Shown here in pieces: positions 40,601 to 48,381 of a stretch of 64,000 nt of DNA (its first letter is position 1; every line of letters starts with the position of its first letter). Source of the DNA: an uncultured Bacteroidales bacterium (lineage in GTDB: Bacteria; Bacteroidota; Bacteroidia; Bacteroidales; Muribaculaceae); assembly GCA_900544535.1 (NCBI GenBank), contig UQVH01000014.1:14689-78688 (forward strand). The letters are read 5' to 3'. The translations under genes and the position numbers were made by a program. The notes beneath the pieces were generated by a model, which saw nothing but the letters and a program-made list of their open reading frames with translations, was not told the DNA's origin and did no database searches.

Positions 40601-40956
40601 CCACACCTGCAACCCAGCCTGCACCGACAGTTGAAACTGCCCCCGTCACCACTCAGGAGCAGCCGCAAATAGAGCCGGACCGGCAGGAGCAGCCAACACA
40701 GCAGCTCAAGGAAGAACCTAAGCAGGAGCAACCCAAGCAGCAACCGCAAAAGCAGCCTCAGGAGCTGCCCAAGAAAGAGCAACCCCAAAAGGAAGTGCCC
40801 AAAACGCCCGCTGCGCCCAAAAATCCCAGCTCTCCCACCACGCCCAGTATTCCTAAAGTTCCCAGCACTCCCAGCACTCCCAAACCTGTTCCCAAAGTTC
40901 CCAAAACGCCCGTCTACCCTGACTACCCCCTCGGCAGCGAGGGCGATGAAGACTGA
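37687..40956 (+). CDS. porW: PorW/SprE-like TPR lipoprotein
   Basis: 1089 residues. The signal ends in VFSAC (Cys33; a second start at 37717 gives Cys23). The mature N-terminus 'NYQAFITRYNVYFNGDEHFKE' (21 residues, given here only as NYQAFITRYNVYFNG) is the hallmark of PorW/SprE, a periplasmic lipoprotein of type IX secretion and gliding. Tetratricopeptide repeats fill about 120-450; then coiled, acidic (about 538-578) and further repeat regions, and a Pro/Gln/Lys-rich tail (about 958-1089). SprE of Flavobacterium and PorW of Porphyromonas are shorter. The next gene, 38 bases on, is porX, the pairing seen in this phylum. Whether a full type IX system exists cannot be judged from this window. 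Confidence 0.85.
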   Translation: MRFSVTSAWKMRGPARALLLLAVVALVAVFSACSPKKNTAATRNYQAFITRYNVYFNGDEHFKETLKEMERAYEDDYSAQVLMHPVEAYSNPKAPQPSGSFTRSIEKAQKAIQLHSIKKRPRRKPGHSNDPEYKKWLKRDEYNPFLHNAWMMMGRSQYFNGDFLGAASTFYYIAKHFSWLPQTVTEAKLWQARSYCALDWLFEAETILVRIKQDQLTSRRLKELYSFTYADFYVRSRDNAKAIPMLREAIGYASGPQKTRLNFLLGQLYSAEGYATAAYEAYKKAGKSSGASYRTKFNARIKQSEVFQGADITPEVKALRRMTRYDRNKEYLDQIYYAIGNLYLSRRDTANAIANYVLAAEKSTRNGIEKAISQVTLGGLYFDRHRYDLAQPCYAEAVPQLPDNYPDIARIKRRSDVLDELAVYSQNVTLNDSLLRLAAMPEEQQLAVIDKIISDLKKKEKEEAEAAKREEYLAQQEALGSNLNNNSANAPTTFTLNTDKSWYFYNTATRNAGRTDFQRRWGSRKLENDWRRRNKSSFSMDDFSGSGEDEENESSDGTEGDSGETGGEESADKEQAAKASDPHYREYYLKQIPKTDVEKTTAGEVIQEGLYNSGLILKDKLEDFDAATGEWNRLMSRYPDNVYRLDVYYNQYLMNVRRDHPEEAERYRQLILREFPDSKYAKAMADPNYIDNLRSMLARQEELYGQAYEDYLADRNDRVHAAYETMARDYPLSPLVPKFMFLHALAYVTENRPEEFGSTLKELLERYPETDMTPMASAYLKGLAQGRKLHSGTSNMRSLIWDIRLTNDSTLMDGEAAEIDFTLSPDEPHYLVLLFSTAQISPNQLLFDVARHNFTTYVVRDFDLEVMNFGQLGLLLVKGFQNEAELNHYRSLLNQDRGVSIPEGVRPVQISKSNFEKLLQGGGSFDDYFRFIGEETVRETHESVLPPDEYPSASEMYAEPESEATPQAAQESTPATQPAPTVETAPVTTQEQPQIEPDRQEQPTQQLKEEPKQEQPKQQPQKQPQELPKKEQPQKEVPKTPAAPKNPSSPTTPSIPKVPSTPSTPKPVPKVPKTPVYPDYPLGSEGDED

Positions 40957-40994
40957 GCGCCATCCACCAACCCACAACAACAAAACCGACAGCC

Positions 40995-42542
40995 ATGTCA
41001 TCAACCATACTCTGGGCCGACGATGAGATCGACCTCCTGAAACCCCACATCCTCTTTCTCAAAGGCAAAGGCTACGACGTCGTGACCGCATGCAGCGGTG
41101 CCGACGCACTTGAACTTGCCTCGCAGCAGAACTTCGACCTTATCATACTCGACGAGAACATGCCAGGCCTGACCGGCCTTGAAACCCTCCAGCGAATCAA
41201 GCTCGCCGCGCCTCACATTCCCGTCATAATGATCACCAAAAGCGAGGAAGAGAACATCATGGACCAGGCGGTAGGCAACAAGATCGCCGACTATCTGATC
41301 AAACCCGTCAACCCCAATCAGATACTCCTTTCGATCAAGAAAAACCTCCACTCCGAACGCCTCGTCTCGTCGCAGACCGGCAGTGACTACCGCCAGGAGT
41401 TCTCACGCATCTCCACAATGATCGACTCAGCCTCGACCATCGGCGACTGGATGGCACTCTATAAGCTCCTTGTCCACTGGGAAATGCAGCTCTCCGCCGC
41501 CGACACGCAGATGGACGAGCTTCTCGACATGCAGCGTAAAGATGCCGGAGCGGCGTTCGCAAAATTCATCAAAAACAACTATGCCGGATGGATAGCCGAC
41601 AAAGATGCTCCCGGACGCCCGATGATGTCGCCCGACATCTTCAAAAACCGCGTGTTTCCGCTGCTTGACGCCGGCGAAAAGGTATTTTTCATCCTTATCG
41701 ACAACTTCCGCTTGGACCAATGGGCCGCGGTCAAACCGCTTTTGGCCGATACATTCAACTTCAGCGAGGAACTTTACTGTTCGATCCTGCCGACAGCGAC
41801 CCAATATGCCCGCAATGCGATCTTTTCCGGTCTGATGCCTGTTGACATCGAAAAAATGTTCCCCGATCTGTGGGTTGACGAGGATTCACCCGAAGGCAAA
41901 AACCTCAACGAGTCGCCGATGATAGCCACGCAATTCGAACGCTATCGCCGCCACTGCCGCTTCTCCTATACCAAGATCAACGACTCGGCCGCCGGCGAAA
42001 AACTCCTGCGTGAGTTCTCCAACCTGCTTGAAAACGATCTCAACGTCATCGTCTTCAACTTCATCGACATGCTCTCCCACGCCCGTACCGAATCGCGCAT
42101 GATCCGCGAACTCGCCGCCAACAACGCCGCCTATCGCTCGATCTCCGAATCATGGTTCCGCCATTCGCCGGCAATCGAAATTTTCCGTCGCATCGCCGCC
42201 AAAGGTTATAAAATCGTACTGACCACCGACCACGGCACTGTCCGTGTCGACAACCCTATAAAGGTGGTAGGCGACAAGAACACCAACACCAACCTGCGTT
42301 ATAAGATAGGAAAGAATCTCGCCTACAATGCAAAGCAGGTCTATGAGGTGAAGCAGCCGGGTCGTCTGGGTCTGCCCGCTCCCAACGTCTCCTCGACATA
42401 CATTTTCGCCACCGGCCGCGACTTCTTCGCCTATCCCAACAACTACAACTACTACGTTCAGTATTACGACGGCACCTTCCAGCACGGCGGCATCTCACCC
42501 GAAGAAATGCTGATCCCGCTCATAACACTGACCGCTAAATAA
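40995..42542 (+). CDS. porX: Response regulator with PglZ phosphodiesterase domain, PorX
   Basis: 515 residues. An N-terminal receiver domain has Asp9-Asp10, phosphate-accepting Asp53 (ILDENMP) and Lys in MITKSEE (about 78). A helical linker (about 125-200) leads to a PglZ/alkaline-phosphatase-fold domain whose zinc-binding and nucleophile residues look intact: 'LPTATQYARNA' (nucleophile Thr), 'FIDMLSH', 'TTDHGT' and 'QHGG'. PorX of Porphyromonas gingivalis controls type IX secretion genes with PorY and a sigma factor, and hydrolyses oligonucleotides. Homologues persist in relatives lacking that secretion system. Adjacent to porW and followed by tsaE and birA. Confidence 0.94.
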   Translation: MSSTILWADDEIDLLKPHILFLKGKGYDVVTACSGADALELASQQNFDLIILDENMPGLTGLETLQRIKLAAPHIPVIMITKSEEENIMDQAVGNKIADYLIKPVNPNQILLSIKKNLHSERLVSSQTGSDYRQEFSRISTMIDSASTIGDWMALYKLLVHWEMQLSAADTQMDELLDMQRKDAGAAFAKFIKNNYAGWIADKDAPGRPMMSPDIFKNRVFPLLDAGEKVFFILIDNFRLDQWAAVKPLLADTFNFSEELYCSILPTATQYARNAIFSGLMPVDIEKMFPDLWVDEDSPEGKNLNESPMIATQFERYRRHCRFSYTKINDSAAGEKLLREFSNLLENDLNVIVFNFIDMLSHARTESRMIRELAANNAAYRSISESWFRHSPAIEIFRRIAAKGYKIVLTTDHGTVRVDNPIKVVGDKNTNTNLRYKIGKNLAYNAKQVYEVKQPGRLGLPAPNVSSTYIFATGRDFFAYPNNYNYYVQYYDGTFQHGGISPEEMLIPLITLTAK

Positions 42543-42598
42543 CACCCGATCAAAGATATATACATATATAATTAGAATCTATAATAAAGTCTACCGAT

Positions 42599-43036
42599 AT
42601 GAAAAAGATAATGATTCCCTCCGTCGAGGCCCTTCCGCAGGCCGCACAGGAATTTTTGGCCCTGATGGACGATGCAACCGTCTACACATTCGAAGGCGAG
42701 ATGGGAGCCGGAAAGACCACTTTCATCAACGCGCTCTGCCGCGCTCTCGGCGTGGAGGAAGATCCGACCGGATCGCCGACCTTCTCGATCATCAACGAAT
42801 ACCGCTCGGACACTACCGCCGAACTCATCTACCACTTCGATCTCTACCGCATCGAGTCGCTCGAACAGGCCTTTGACATAGGCGTCGAAGACTACCTCGA
42901 CTCAGGCGCCCTCTGCCTGATCGAATGGCCCGACCGCATCGACGACATACTTCCCGACGACACCGTCAGAGTTAAAATTGAAGTCCTCCCCGACGGCGCC
43001 CGCTGCCTGACCGTCGACAATCCAGCCGAAGCCTGA
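42599..43036 (+). CDS. tsaE: tRNA threonylcarbamoyladenosine ATPase TsaE
   Basis: 145 residues, standard length. Walker [11 protein letters not shown] (33-42), '[11 protein letters not shown]' switch region and 'IEWPDRI' near 105 are diagnostic. TsaE works with TsaB and TsaD to make t6A37 on ANN-decoding tRNAs. It begins 56 bases after porX and ends 16 before birA; porX-tsaE adjacency recurs in Bacteroidetes. Cytoplasmic. Confidence 0.97.
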   Translation: MKKIMIPSVEALPQAAQEFLALMDDATVYTFEGEMGAGKTTFINALCRALGVEEDPTGSPTFSIINEYRSDTTAELIYHFDLYRIESLEQAFDIGVEDYLDSGALCLIEWPDRIDDILPDDTVRVKIEVLPDGARCLTVDNPAEA

Positions 43037-43052
43037 GCCAACGTAACCTGAA

Positions 43053-43793
43053 ATGGAGATCATCGAACTTGAAGAGACAGCTTCGACCAACAGCTGGCTC
43101 GCGGACAGAGCGCGCGAAAGCAGCGAGGGCGTGACTGTACTCTGCCGCCGACAGACAGCCGGGCGCGGACAGCGCGGCAACAGCTGGGAATCCGAACCGG
43201 ACAAGAACATCACAATGTCGCTGCTGCTCAAACCCGCCGGACTCCACCCTTCGCGCCAGTTTTTGGTATCGCAGGCCGTGTCCGTTGCGATAGTCACCGT
43301 GCTCTCGCGTTATCTTCCGGGACATGAAGTCAGTATCAAGTGGCCCAACGACATCTATGTCGGCGACCGCAAGATCTGCGGCATCCTCATCGAGAATTCC
43401 ATCACCCAAAGCGGCATCAACCACTGCATTGTCGGCATGGGGATCAACGTCAACCAGAGCCGTTTCCTCTCCGATGCGCCCAATCCGGTCTCGATGACTA
43501 TGCTGACGGGCCGCGAATACCCGCCGCGCGCACTGGCCGAAGAGATTGTCCGCGAGATCCTGCGTGAGACTGCGGCCATCACCGCAGACAACACCGCCGG
43601 GTTGCAGAAACGCTACTCGGCCATGCTCTGGCGCCGCAAAGGCTACTGGCCTTACACCGACAATCTGCGCGGCGAGCGGATCATGGCCCGCATCGCAGGT
43701 GTAGCCCCGGACGGCATCCTCACCCTGGAGCTGGCCGGCAGCGGAGAGACCCGCAGTTTCGCTTTCAAAGAGGTTGCCGCCTGCCTTGAGTGA
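43053..43793 (+). CDS. birA: Biotin-protein ligase
   Basis: 246 residues. Biotinyl-AMP loop GRGQRGN (37-43), KWPND (96-100) and Lys107 in GDRKICGIL match the catalytic domain, followed by the small C-terminal domain. No helix-turn-helix precedes it, so it is a ligase without repressor function. It attaches biotin to carboxyl carrier proteins. Located 16 bases after tsaE and probably cotranscribed. Confidence 0.96.
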   Translation: MEIIELEETASTNSWLADRARESSEGVTVLCRRQTAGRGQRGNSWESEPDKNITMSLLLKPAGLHPSRQFLVSQAVSVAIVTVLSRYLPGHEVSIKWPNDIYVGDRKICGILIENSITQSGINHCIVGMGINVNQSRFLSDAPNPVSMTMLTGREYPPRALAEEIVREILRETAAITADNTAGLQKRYSAMLWRRKGYWPYTDNLRGERIMARIAGVAPDGILTLELAGSGETRSFAFKEVAACLE

Positions 43794-43810
43794 ACCATCA
43801 CGCGGGACGG

Positions 43811-43847
43811 GGTGTTATAAAGTCATCTGAAAATATTTTATGACACC
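43811..43847. repeat. Inverted repeat between birA and trxA
   Basis: GGTGTTATAAA (43811-43821) pairs with TTTATGACACC (43837-43847), 11 pairs with one G-T, loop of 15. There is no T run after it, so an operator or mRNA hairpin for the thioredoxin gene is as likely as a terminator. Confidence 0.55.
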
Positions 43848-43864
43848 TTATAAAAGACTGTATT

Positions 43865-44173
43865 ATGAACGATTTCAATGAAATAATCAACAGCGACAAG
43901 CCCACTTTGGTCGACTTTTTCGCAACATGGTGCGGTCCGTGCAAGATGCAGGGCCCAATCCTTGAACAGCTTAAAAACAAGGTAGGCGACGCCGCCAATA
44001 TAGTCAAGATCGACGTTGACCGCAACCCCGATCTCTCGGCCAAATATCAGATCAGAAGCGTCCCGACACTGATCATTTTCAAAAACGGAGAGCCTCAGTG
44101 GCGTGCTTCAGGACTCCAGCAGCTTGAAATTCTCGAAGACAAACTCCGCATACAGGAGCAGCCGGGCAAATAA
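43865..44173 (+). CDS. trxA: Thioredoxin
   Basis: 102 residues. Active site WCGPCK with Cys23 and Cys26, '[15 protein letters not shown]' before it and the cis-Pro in SVPTLIIF (about 72). No signal peptide, so cytoplasmic. It reduces protein disulfides with thioredoxin reductase. Followed by a strong terminator at 44255-44298. Confidence 0.94.
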   Translation: MNDFNEIINSDKPTLVDFFATWCGPCKMQGPILEQLKNKVGDAANIVKIDVDRNPDLSAKYQIRSVPTLIIFKNGEPQWRASGLQQLEILEDKLRIQEQPGK

Positions 44174-44254
44174 TCGCCCGTCAGAATGGCGGCCGCAAAC
44201 CGCCCTCATGCACGACATTTTAAGCTTCATCCCAATACCGAATAAAGCGAGATG

Positions 44255-44298
44255 CCCGGTCCGCGCAACCTATGCCACGCGGCCGGGTATTTTTATTT
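44255..44298 (+). terminator. Intrinsic terminator after trxA
   Basis: CCCGGTCCGCG (44255-44265) pairs with CGCGGCCGGG (44278-44287) with one bulged T, followed by TATTTTTATTTT. Confidence 0.8.
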
Positions 44299-44355
44299 TG
44301 GAGGATAGATCGGGATTTCATAAATTTGTGCCCTGATAATCATCCGACATTCATC

Positions 44356-45558
44356 ATGGCTGAAACACTTGAAATTTCCGAAATCTACCGCGCAGCACAG
44401 GTGCTCCGCGATGTAGCCCGTCATCCCCGCCTTATCGGCGTACCTAAAATCAATCCTGAAGCCGAGGTCTACCTCAAACCTGAAAACCTCCAGCACACCG
44501 GCGCGTTCAAACTCCGCGGTGCCTACTATAAAATCTCACAGCTTACCCCCGAAGAAAAAGCCCATGGCGTAATCGCCTGCTCGGCCGGCAACCATGCGCA
44601 GGGAGTGGCACTCGCCGCAACCCGCAACGGCATCAAGTCGATCATCTGCCTTCCCGCAGGAGCACCGATCTCCAAAATCGAGGCGACAAAGCGTCTCGGT
44701 GCGGAAGTATGTCTCGTGCCCGGTGTCTACGACGACGCATATCAGAAAGCGCTCGAACTCCAGAAAGAGCACAACTACACTCTGATCCATCCTTTCGACG
44801 ACCTCAAGGTGATAGCCGGACAGGGCACCATCGGCCTTGAAATCCTCGAAGAGATGCCCGATGTCGAGGCTGTCATTGTCCCCATCGGCGGCGGAGGTCT
44901 CATCGCAGGCATAGCATTCGCCCTCAAGCAGCTCAAACCAGATGTGAAAGTCTACGGCGTCCAGGCCGAAGGCGCTCCCTCGATGTTCCGTTCAGTCAAG
45001 GCCGGTGAGCGCGAACGTCTCGACAAGGTGGCGACCATAGCCGACGGTATCGCCGTTAAGGAACCGGGAGTCAATACTTTCGATTTCTGCTCGAAGTATG
45101 TCGACGAGATCGTGACCGTCAGTGAAGACGAAATCGCCGCTGCCATCCTCGCGCTGATCGAACAGCAGAAACTTGTGGCCGAAGGCGCAGGCGCTGTATC
45201 TGTTGCCGCCGCCATGTTCGACAAGGTTCCCATCAAGGGCAAAAAAACTGTCTGCGTTGTTTCTGGCGGCAACATCGACGTGACCATTCTCAACCGTGTC
45301 ATTACCCGCGGCCTCGTCAAGAGCGGACGCAACTGTACTCTCACACTCGACCTCACCGACCAGCCCGGTCAGCTTTCGGGAGTCTGCCGCGTATTGGGCG
45401 AAAACGGAGCCAACATCATCTCCGTGACCCACGAACGCAACTCGCACATGACCTCCATCAACGGCTGTCTGATCCGTGTCGAAGTCGAGACCCGCAACAA
45501 CGAGCACATCGACATCCTGCGCAACGCCCTCTCCACCGCCGGCTACCACGTAGTCTGA
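44356..45558 (+). CDS. ilvA: Threonine ammonia-lyase (threonine deaminase)
   Basis: 400 residues from the ATG at 44356; the frame extends back to 44272 but through terminator sequence. PLP Lys52 in TGAFKLRGA, '[11 protein letters not shown]', the phosphate loop GGGGL (about 181-185) and 'VSGGNID' are present; the last 75 residues form one ACT-like domain ('[19 protein letters not shown]'). It converts threonine to 2-oxobutanoate and ammonia. The short form with one ACT domain is the usual Bacteroidetes type and may serve isoleucine synthesis or catabolism. Own transcription unit after the trxA terminator. Confidence 0.94.
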   Translation: MAETLEISEIYRAAQVLRDVARHPRLIGVPKINPEAEVYLKPENLQHTGAFKLRGAYYKISQLTPEEKAHGVIACSAGNHAQGVALAATRNGIKSIICLPAGAPISKIEATKRLGAEVCLVPGVYDDAYQKALELQKEHNYTLIHPFDDLKVIAGQGTIGLEILEEMPDVEAVIVPIGGGGLIAGIAFALKQLKPDVKVYGVQAEGAPSMFRSVKAGERERLDKVATIADGIAVKEPGVNTFDFCSKYVDEIVTVSEDEIAAAILALIEQQKLVAEGAGAVSVAAAMFDKVPIKGKKTVCVVSGGNIDVTILNRVITRGLVKSGRNCTLTLDLTDQPGQLSGVCRVLGENGANIISVTHERNSHMTSINGCLIRVEVETRNNEHIDILRNALSTAGYHVV

Positions 45559-45631
45559 ACCAATCGACCTGAATCAGCCTTATATAAGAGTATAATTCAC
45601 TATCAACCAGAATCCACTCATATAAATATAT

Positions 45632-46171
45632 ATGTATCGACGCTTCAATTATATGCGGCTGCTGCCTGCGGCCGCCCTGCTGTGCGGACTCCTCTCTGTC
45701 AGCAGCTGCAAGACCAATGAGAACAACTACCGTCAGGCTTATGAGACGGCAGTTGCCAAAAACCGCGAGGCTTCGGGAGTGGATTCGACAATCTATGCGC
45801 GCATTCGCAACAGCGCCCGCACGTCGGACCTCGTTGTCGGCTCGGATTCGCTGCCGATGCGGACCGAATATGTGGGGTACACTGAAAACGGGGGAGCCTC
45901 ACGCGAGATGCTGAAACGCTACAATGTGGTTGTCGGACAGTTCAAGCAGGTATTCAACGCCCGCGAAATGCGCGCGCGGCTCCAGGCCAACGGCTACCCG
46001 GAAGCCTTCATAATCCACACCCGCGAACCGCTCTATTACGTCTGCACCGCAACCTGTCAGAGCGCGGAGGATGCGGCTGCGGCATTCGACAAGATCAGAA
46101 ACGACAAGTCTATCGTGCTCCGTCCGCCGGTTCCTTTCATTCTTCGCCCCGCACATATAGCAAGACAATGA
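45632..46171 (+). CDS. SPOR-domain lipoprotein
   Basis: 179 residues (a start at 45653 is possible). Lipobox SVSSC (Cys26) gives a lipoprotein; residues about 95-165 ('YNVVVGQFKQVFNAREMRARLQANG', quoted in part as YNVVVGQFK and RLQANG) form a SPOR domain, which binds denuded peptidoglycan, often at the septum. A short linker lies between. It may act in cell division or wall maintenance (inference). Followed by a bidirectional terminator. Confidence 0.85.
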   Translation: MYRRFNYMRLLPAAALLCGLLSVSSCKTNENNYRQAYETAVAKNREASGVDSTIYARIRNSARTSDLVVGSDSLPMRTEYVGYTENGGASREMLKRYNVVVGQFKQVFNAREMRARLQANGYPEAFIIHTREPLYYVCTATCQSAEDAAAAFDKIRNDKSIVLRPPVPFILRPAHIARQ

Positions 46172-46196
46172 CAACCGCCACGCGGTAACAATAACG

Positions 46197-46248
46197 AAAG
46201 CGCCTTCAGGAATGCGACACTGAATTGTGTCAGCCCTGAAGGCGCTTT
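46197..46248. terminator. Strong bidirectional terminator
   Basis: AAAGCGCCTTCAGG (46197-46210) pairs perfectly with CCTGAAGGCGCTTT (46235-46248). A-rich on the left and T-rich on the right, it can end both the SPOR gene (+) and the protease gene (-). Confidence 0.85.
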
Positions 46249-46279
46249 CTGTATACGGTTGTGAAGGAGTCCTCTCCCG

Positions 46280-47881
46280 CTATTTCTTCGGAGCGGAAAG
46301 ATAGGACCGGTATAGTGCAGGATCATTGATGATCTCGACGGCAGTCGCAAATGTCGGATCAAGAGGACCTACGACACGCGAATAGGTCGACTGCTCGTAG
46401 ATGTCACGGCCGATCAGACCTTTGATGATGGCCCTCAACAAAGGCTCGGAACGGCGATATTGCTCTTCGTCATACTTGACGCCGTCAGCGGTGCCCCGGT
46501 CTATAAGACCCTGCATGATCTCCGGGGTGACGGTGAATTTCGCGATATAGAGATCTTCTGTCGGATAAGCGCTCTTGATTTTGGCACGGTTGGCGTCGAC
46601 ATAGTTGACAGTAAAATTGTTGACGGCGCCTTTGGCGATCAGGTCGCGGTAATAGGGCGAATACATCGTCGTGTCGATAGGCACAAACTTGTCGGGCATG
46701 ATGCCTCCGCCGCCATAGACCGGACGATGGAGCCGGCGCGTATAGAAGCGCAGCGAATCGGCAAAGTGGTGGATGCTGTCGGCATTGGTAAGCTCACCGG
46801 CGTTGAAGCGGTTGATCATGTCGAGCTGATAGTTCTCGTCATCGCCGTCGACATAAGGCTTCTGTATGCAGCGACCCGACGGGGTGTGGTAGCGTGAGAC
46901 AGTCAGACGCATCATCGAGCCGTCGGGAAAGGGGAAGGGACGCTGCACGAGACCCTTGCCGAAAGTACGGCGGCCGACTATCACAGCGCGGTCGTTGTCC
47001 TGAAGGGCACCGGAAAGAATCTCGCTTGCCGAGGCCGAATACTGGTTGACCATCACCACCACGCGACCGTTGAGGAACGAGCCGTTTTTCTCTGTGACAT
47101 ACTCCGCGGTGCCGTTCTTAGGAGATTCGGTGTAGACGACAAGATCACCCTTGCGCAGGAACATGTCGGAAATATCAGTCGCGGGACGCATGTAACCGCC
47201 GCCGTTGTCAGCAAGGTCAAGAATCAGGTGACGCATCCCCTTTTTCTTCAGTTTTGCCATGGCGTCGCGCACCTCATCGGCTGTCGCTTCGGCAAAACGG
47301 CTGATGCTGATATAGCCCACGGAGTCGTTGACCATATAGGAGGTCTCGACACTGTAAATAGGAATATTGTCGCGCACAACGCGGAATTCAAGCAGACCGG
47401 GATTACCCTTGCGCAGGACCTTAAGATTGGCTACGGTGCCTTTCGGACCGCGGAGCACCTTCATGATATCGTTGTTCTTCATCTTGACACCTGAGATTAC
47501 GGTGTCGTTGCAGGAGATGATACGGTCGCCGGGAATGATGCCGACCTTTTCGGAGGGGCCGCCCGCCACGGATTCGATGACATAGAGCGTGTCGTTGTTC
47601 ATCTGAAAGCGGATACCGATGCCGGAGAAGTTTCCGTCGAGCGGTTCTGTCAGCTCGCGGGTCTCTTCCGGAGACGAGTATGTCGAGTGTGGATCGAGGG
47701 TCTTGAGCATTGCGACGATAGCCTCTGTTACGACTTTTGCGGTGTCGATCCGGTCGACGTAATACGACTCTATGATCTGTTCGGCATAGCGGAGTTTACG
47801 TTCCGGCGTAAACTGAATCTGCCCAAGCGAAGTCAGGCAGACGGCAATAAGGAGTATTGTTGAAAAAAACAGTTTTTTCAT
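46280..47881 (-). CDS. S41 family C-terminal processing protease
   Basis: 533 residues. A signal peptide (about 1-20), an N-terminal helical part, a PDZ domain (about 85-165, 'GIGIRF', 'GIIPGDRI'), then the S41 core with nucleophile Ser in QYSASASEIL (about 287) and Lys in RRTFGKGLVQ (about 314). The C-terminal 180 residues are an extra domain usual in Bacteroidetes. It cleaves periplasmic proteins near their C-termini. Last of the operon parE-coaD-S41 (37-base gap). Confidence 0.93.
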   Translation of the reverse strand: MKKLFFSTILLIAVCLTSLGQIQFTPERKLRYAEQIIESYYVDRIDTAKVVTEAIVAMLKTLDPHSTYSSPEETRELTEPLDGNFSGIGIRFQMNNDTLYVIESVAGGPSEKVGIIPGDRIISCNDTVISGVKMKNNDIMKVLRGPKGTVANLKVLRKGNPGLLEFRVVRDNIPIYSVETSYMVNDSVGYISISRFAEATADEVRDAMAKLKKKGMRHLILDLADNGGGYMRPATDISDMFLRKGDLVVYTESPKNGTAEYVTEKNGSFLNGRVVVMVNQYSASASEILSGALQDNDRAVIVGRRTFGKGLVQRPFPFPDGSMMRLTVSRYHTPSGRCIQKPYVDGDDENYQLDMINRFNAGELTNADSIHHFADSLRFYTRRLHRPVYGGGGIMPDKFVPIDTTMYSPYYRDLIAKGAVNNFTVNYVDANRAKIKSAYPTEDLYIAKFTVTPEIMQGLIDRGTADGVKYDEEQYRRSEPLLRAIIKGLIGRDIYEQSTYSRVVGPLDPTFATAVEIINDPALYRSYLSAPKK

Positions 47882-47918
47882 CTGTTAGGGATTCTGACAA
47901 GTATATCTTAGGGGTTGT

Positions 47919-48374
47919 TTATTTTTCGGTTGCAGGCTGAGGTAGAAATTCGCTGACATCGCGGCCATATGACCGGAGTTCGCGCACCATCGACGAGGAT
48001 ACGGAGGCATATTCCGGCAGCGTGAAAAGTAGAAGGGTCTCTATGCCTGAAATACGGCGGTTGATGTCGGCGAGGTTGCGCTCATATTCGAAATCGACTG
48101 TCGAACGGACTCCGCGCAGCATCCAGCGGGCGCCTTCGGCTTCGCAGACGTCGACCGTCAGACCCGAATAGGCGATGACGCTGACTTTCGGTTCGGAGGC
48201 ATAGAGGGAACGTATAGCTTCGACCCGCTGTGCAGTCTCGTCGCCGCTGTCCTTGTGTGCATTGACCCCGACGGCTATGACCACGCGGTCGAACAGCGGC
48301 AGTACGCGCGCGACCAGCGACTGATGGCCCACCGTGAAGGGGTTGAATGAACCGGGAAACAGAATTGTGTGCAT
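47919..48374 (-). CDS. coaD: Phosphopantetheine adenylyltransferase
   Basis: 151 residues. Nucleotidyltransferase motif GSFNPFTVGH (8-17) and 'SSSMVREL' near the C-terminus, with 'LRGVRSTVDFEYE' between, define CoaD, which makes dephospho-CoA from phosphopantetheine and ATP. Seven bases after parE, cotranscribed with it. Confidence 0.97.
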   Translation of the reverse strand: MHTILFPGSFNPFTVGHQSLVARVLPLFDRVVIAVGVNAHKDSGDETAQRVEAIRSLYASEPKVSVIAYSGLTVDVCEAEGARWMLRGVRSTVDFEYERNLADINRRISGIETLLLFTLPEYASVSSSMVRELRSYGRDVSEFLPQPATEK

Positions 48375-48381
48375 AGTCTTT

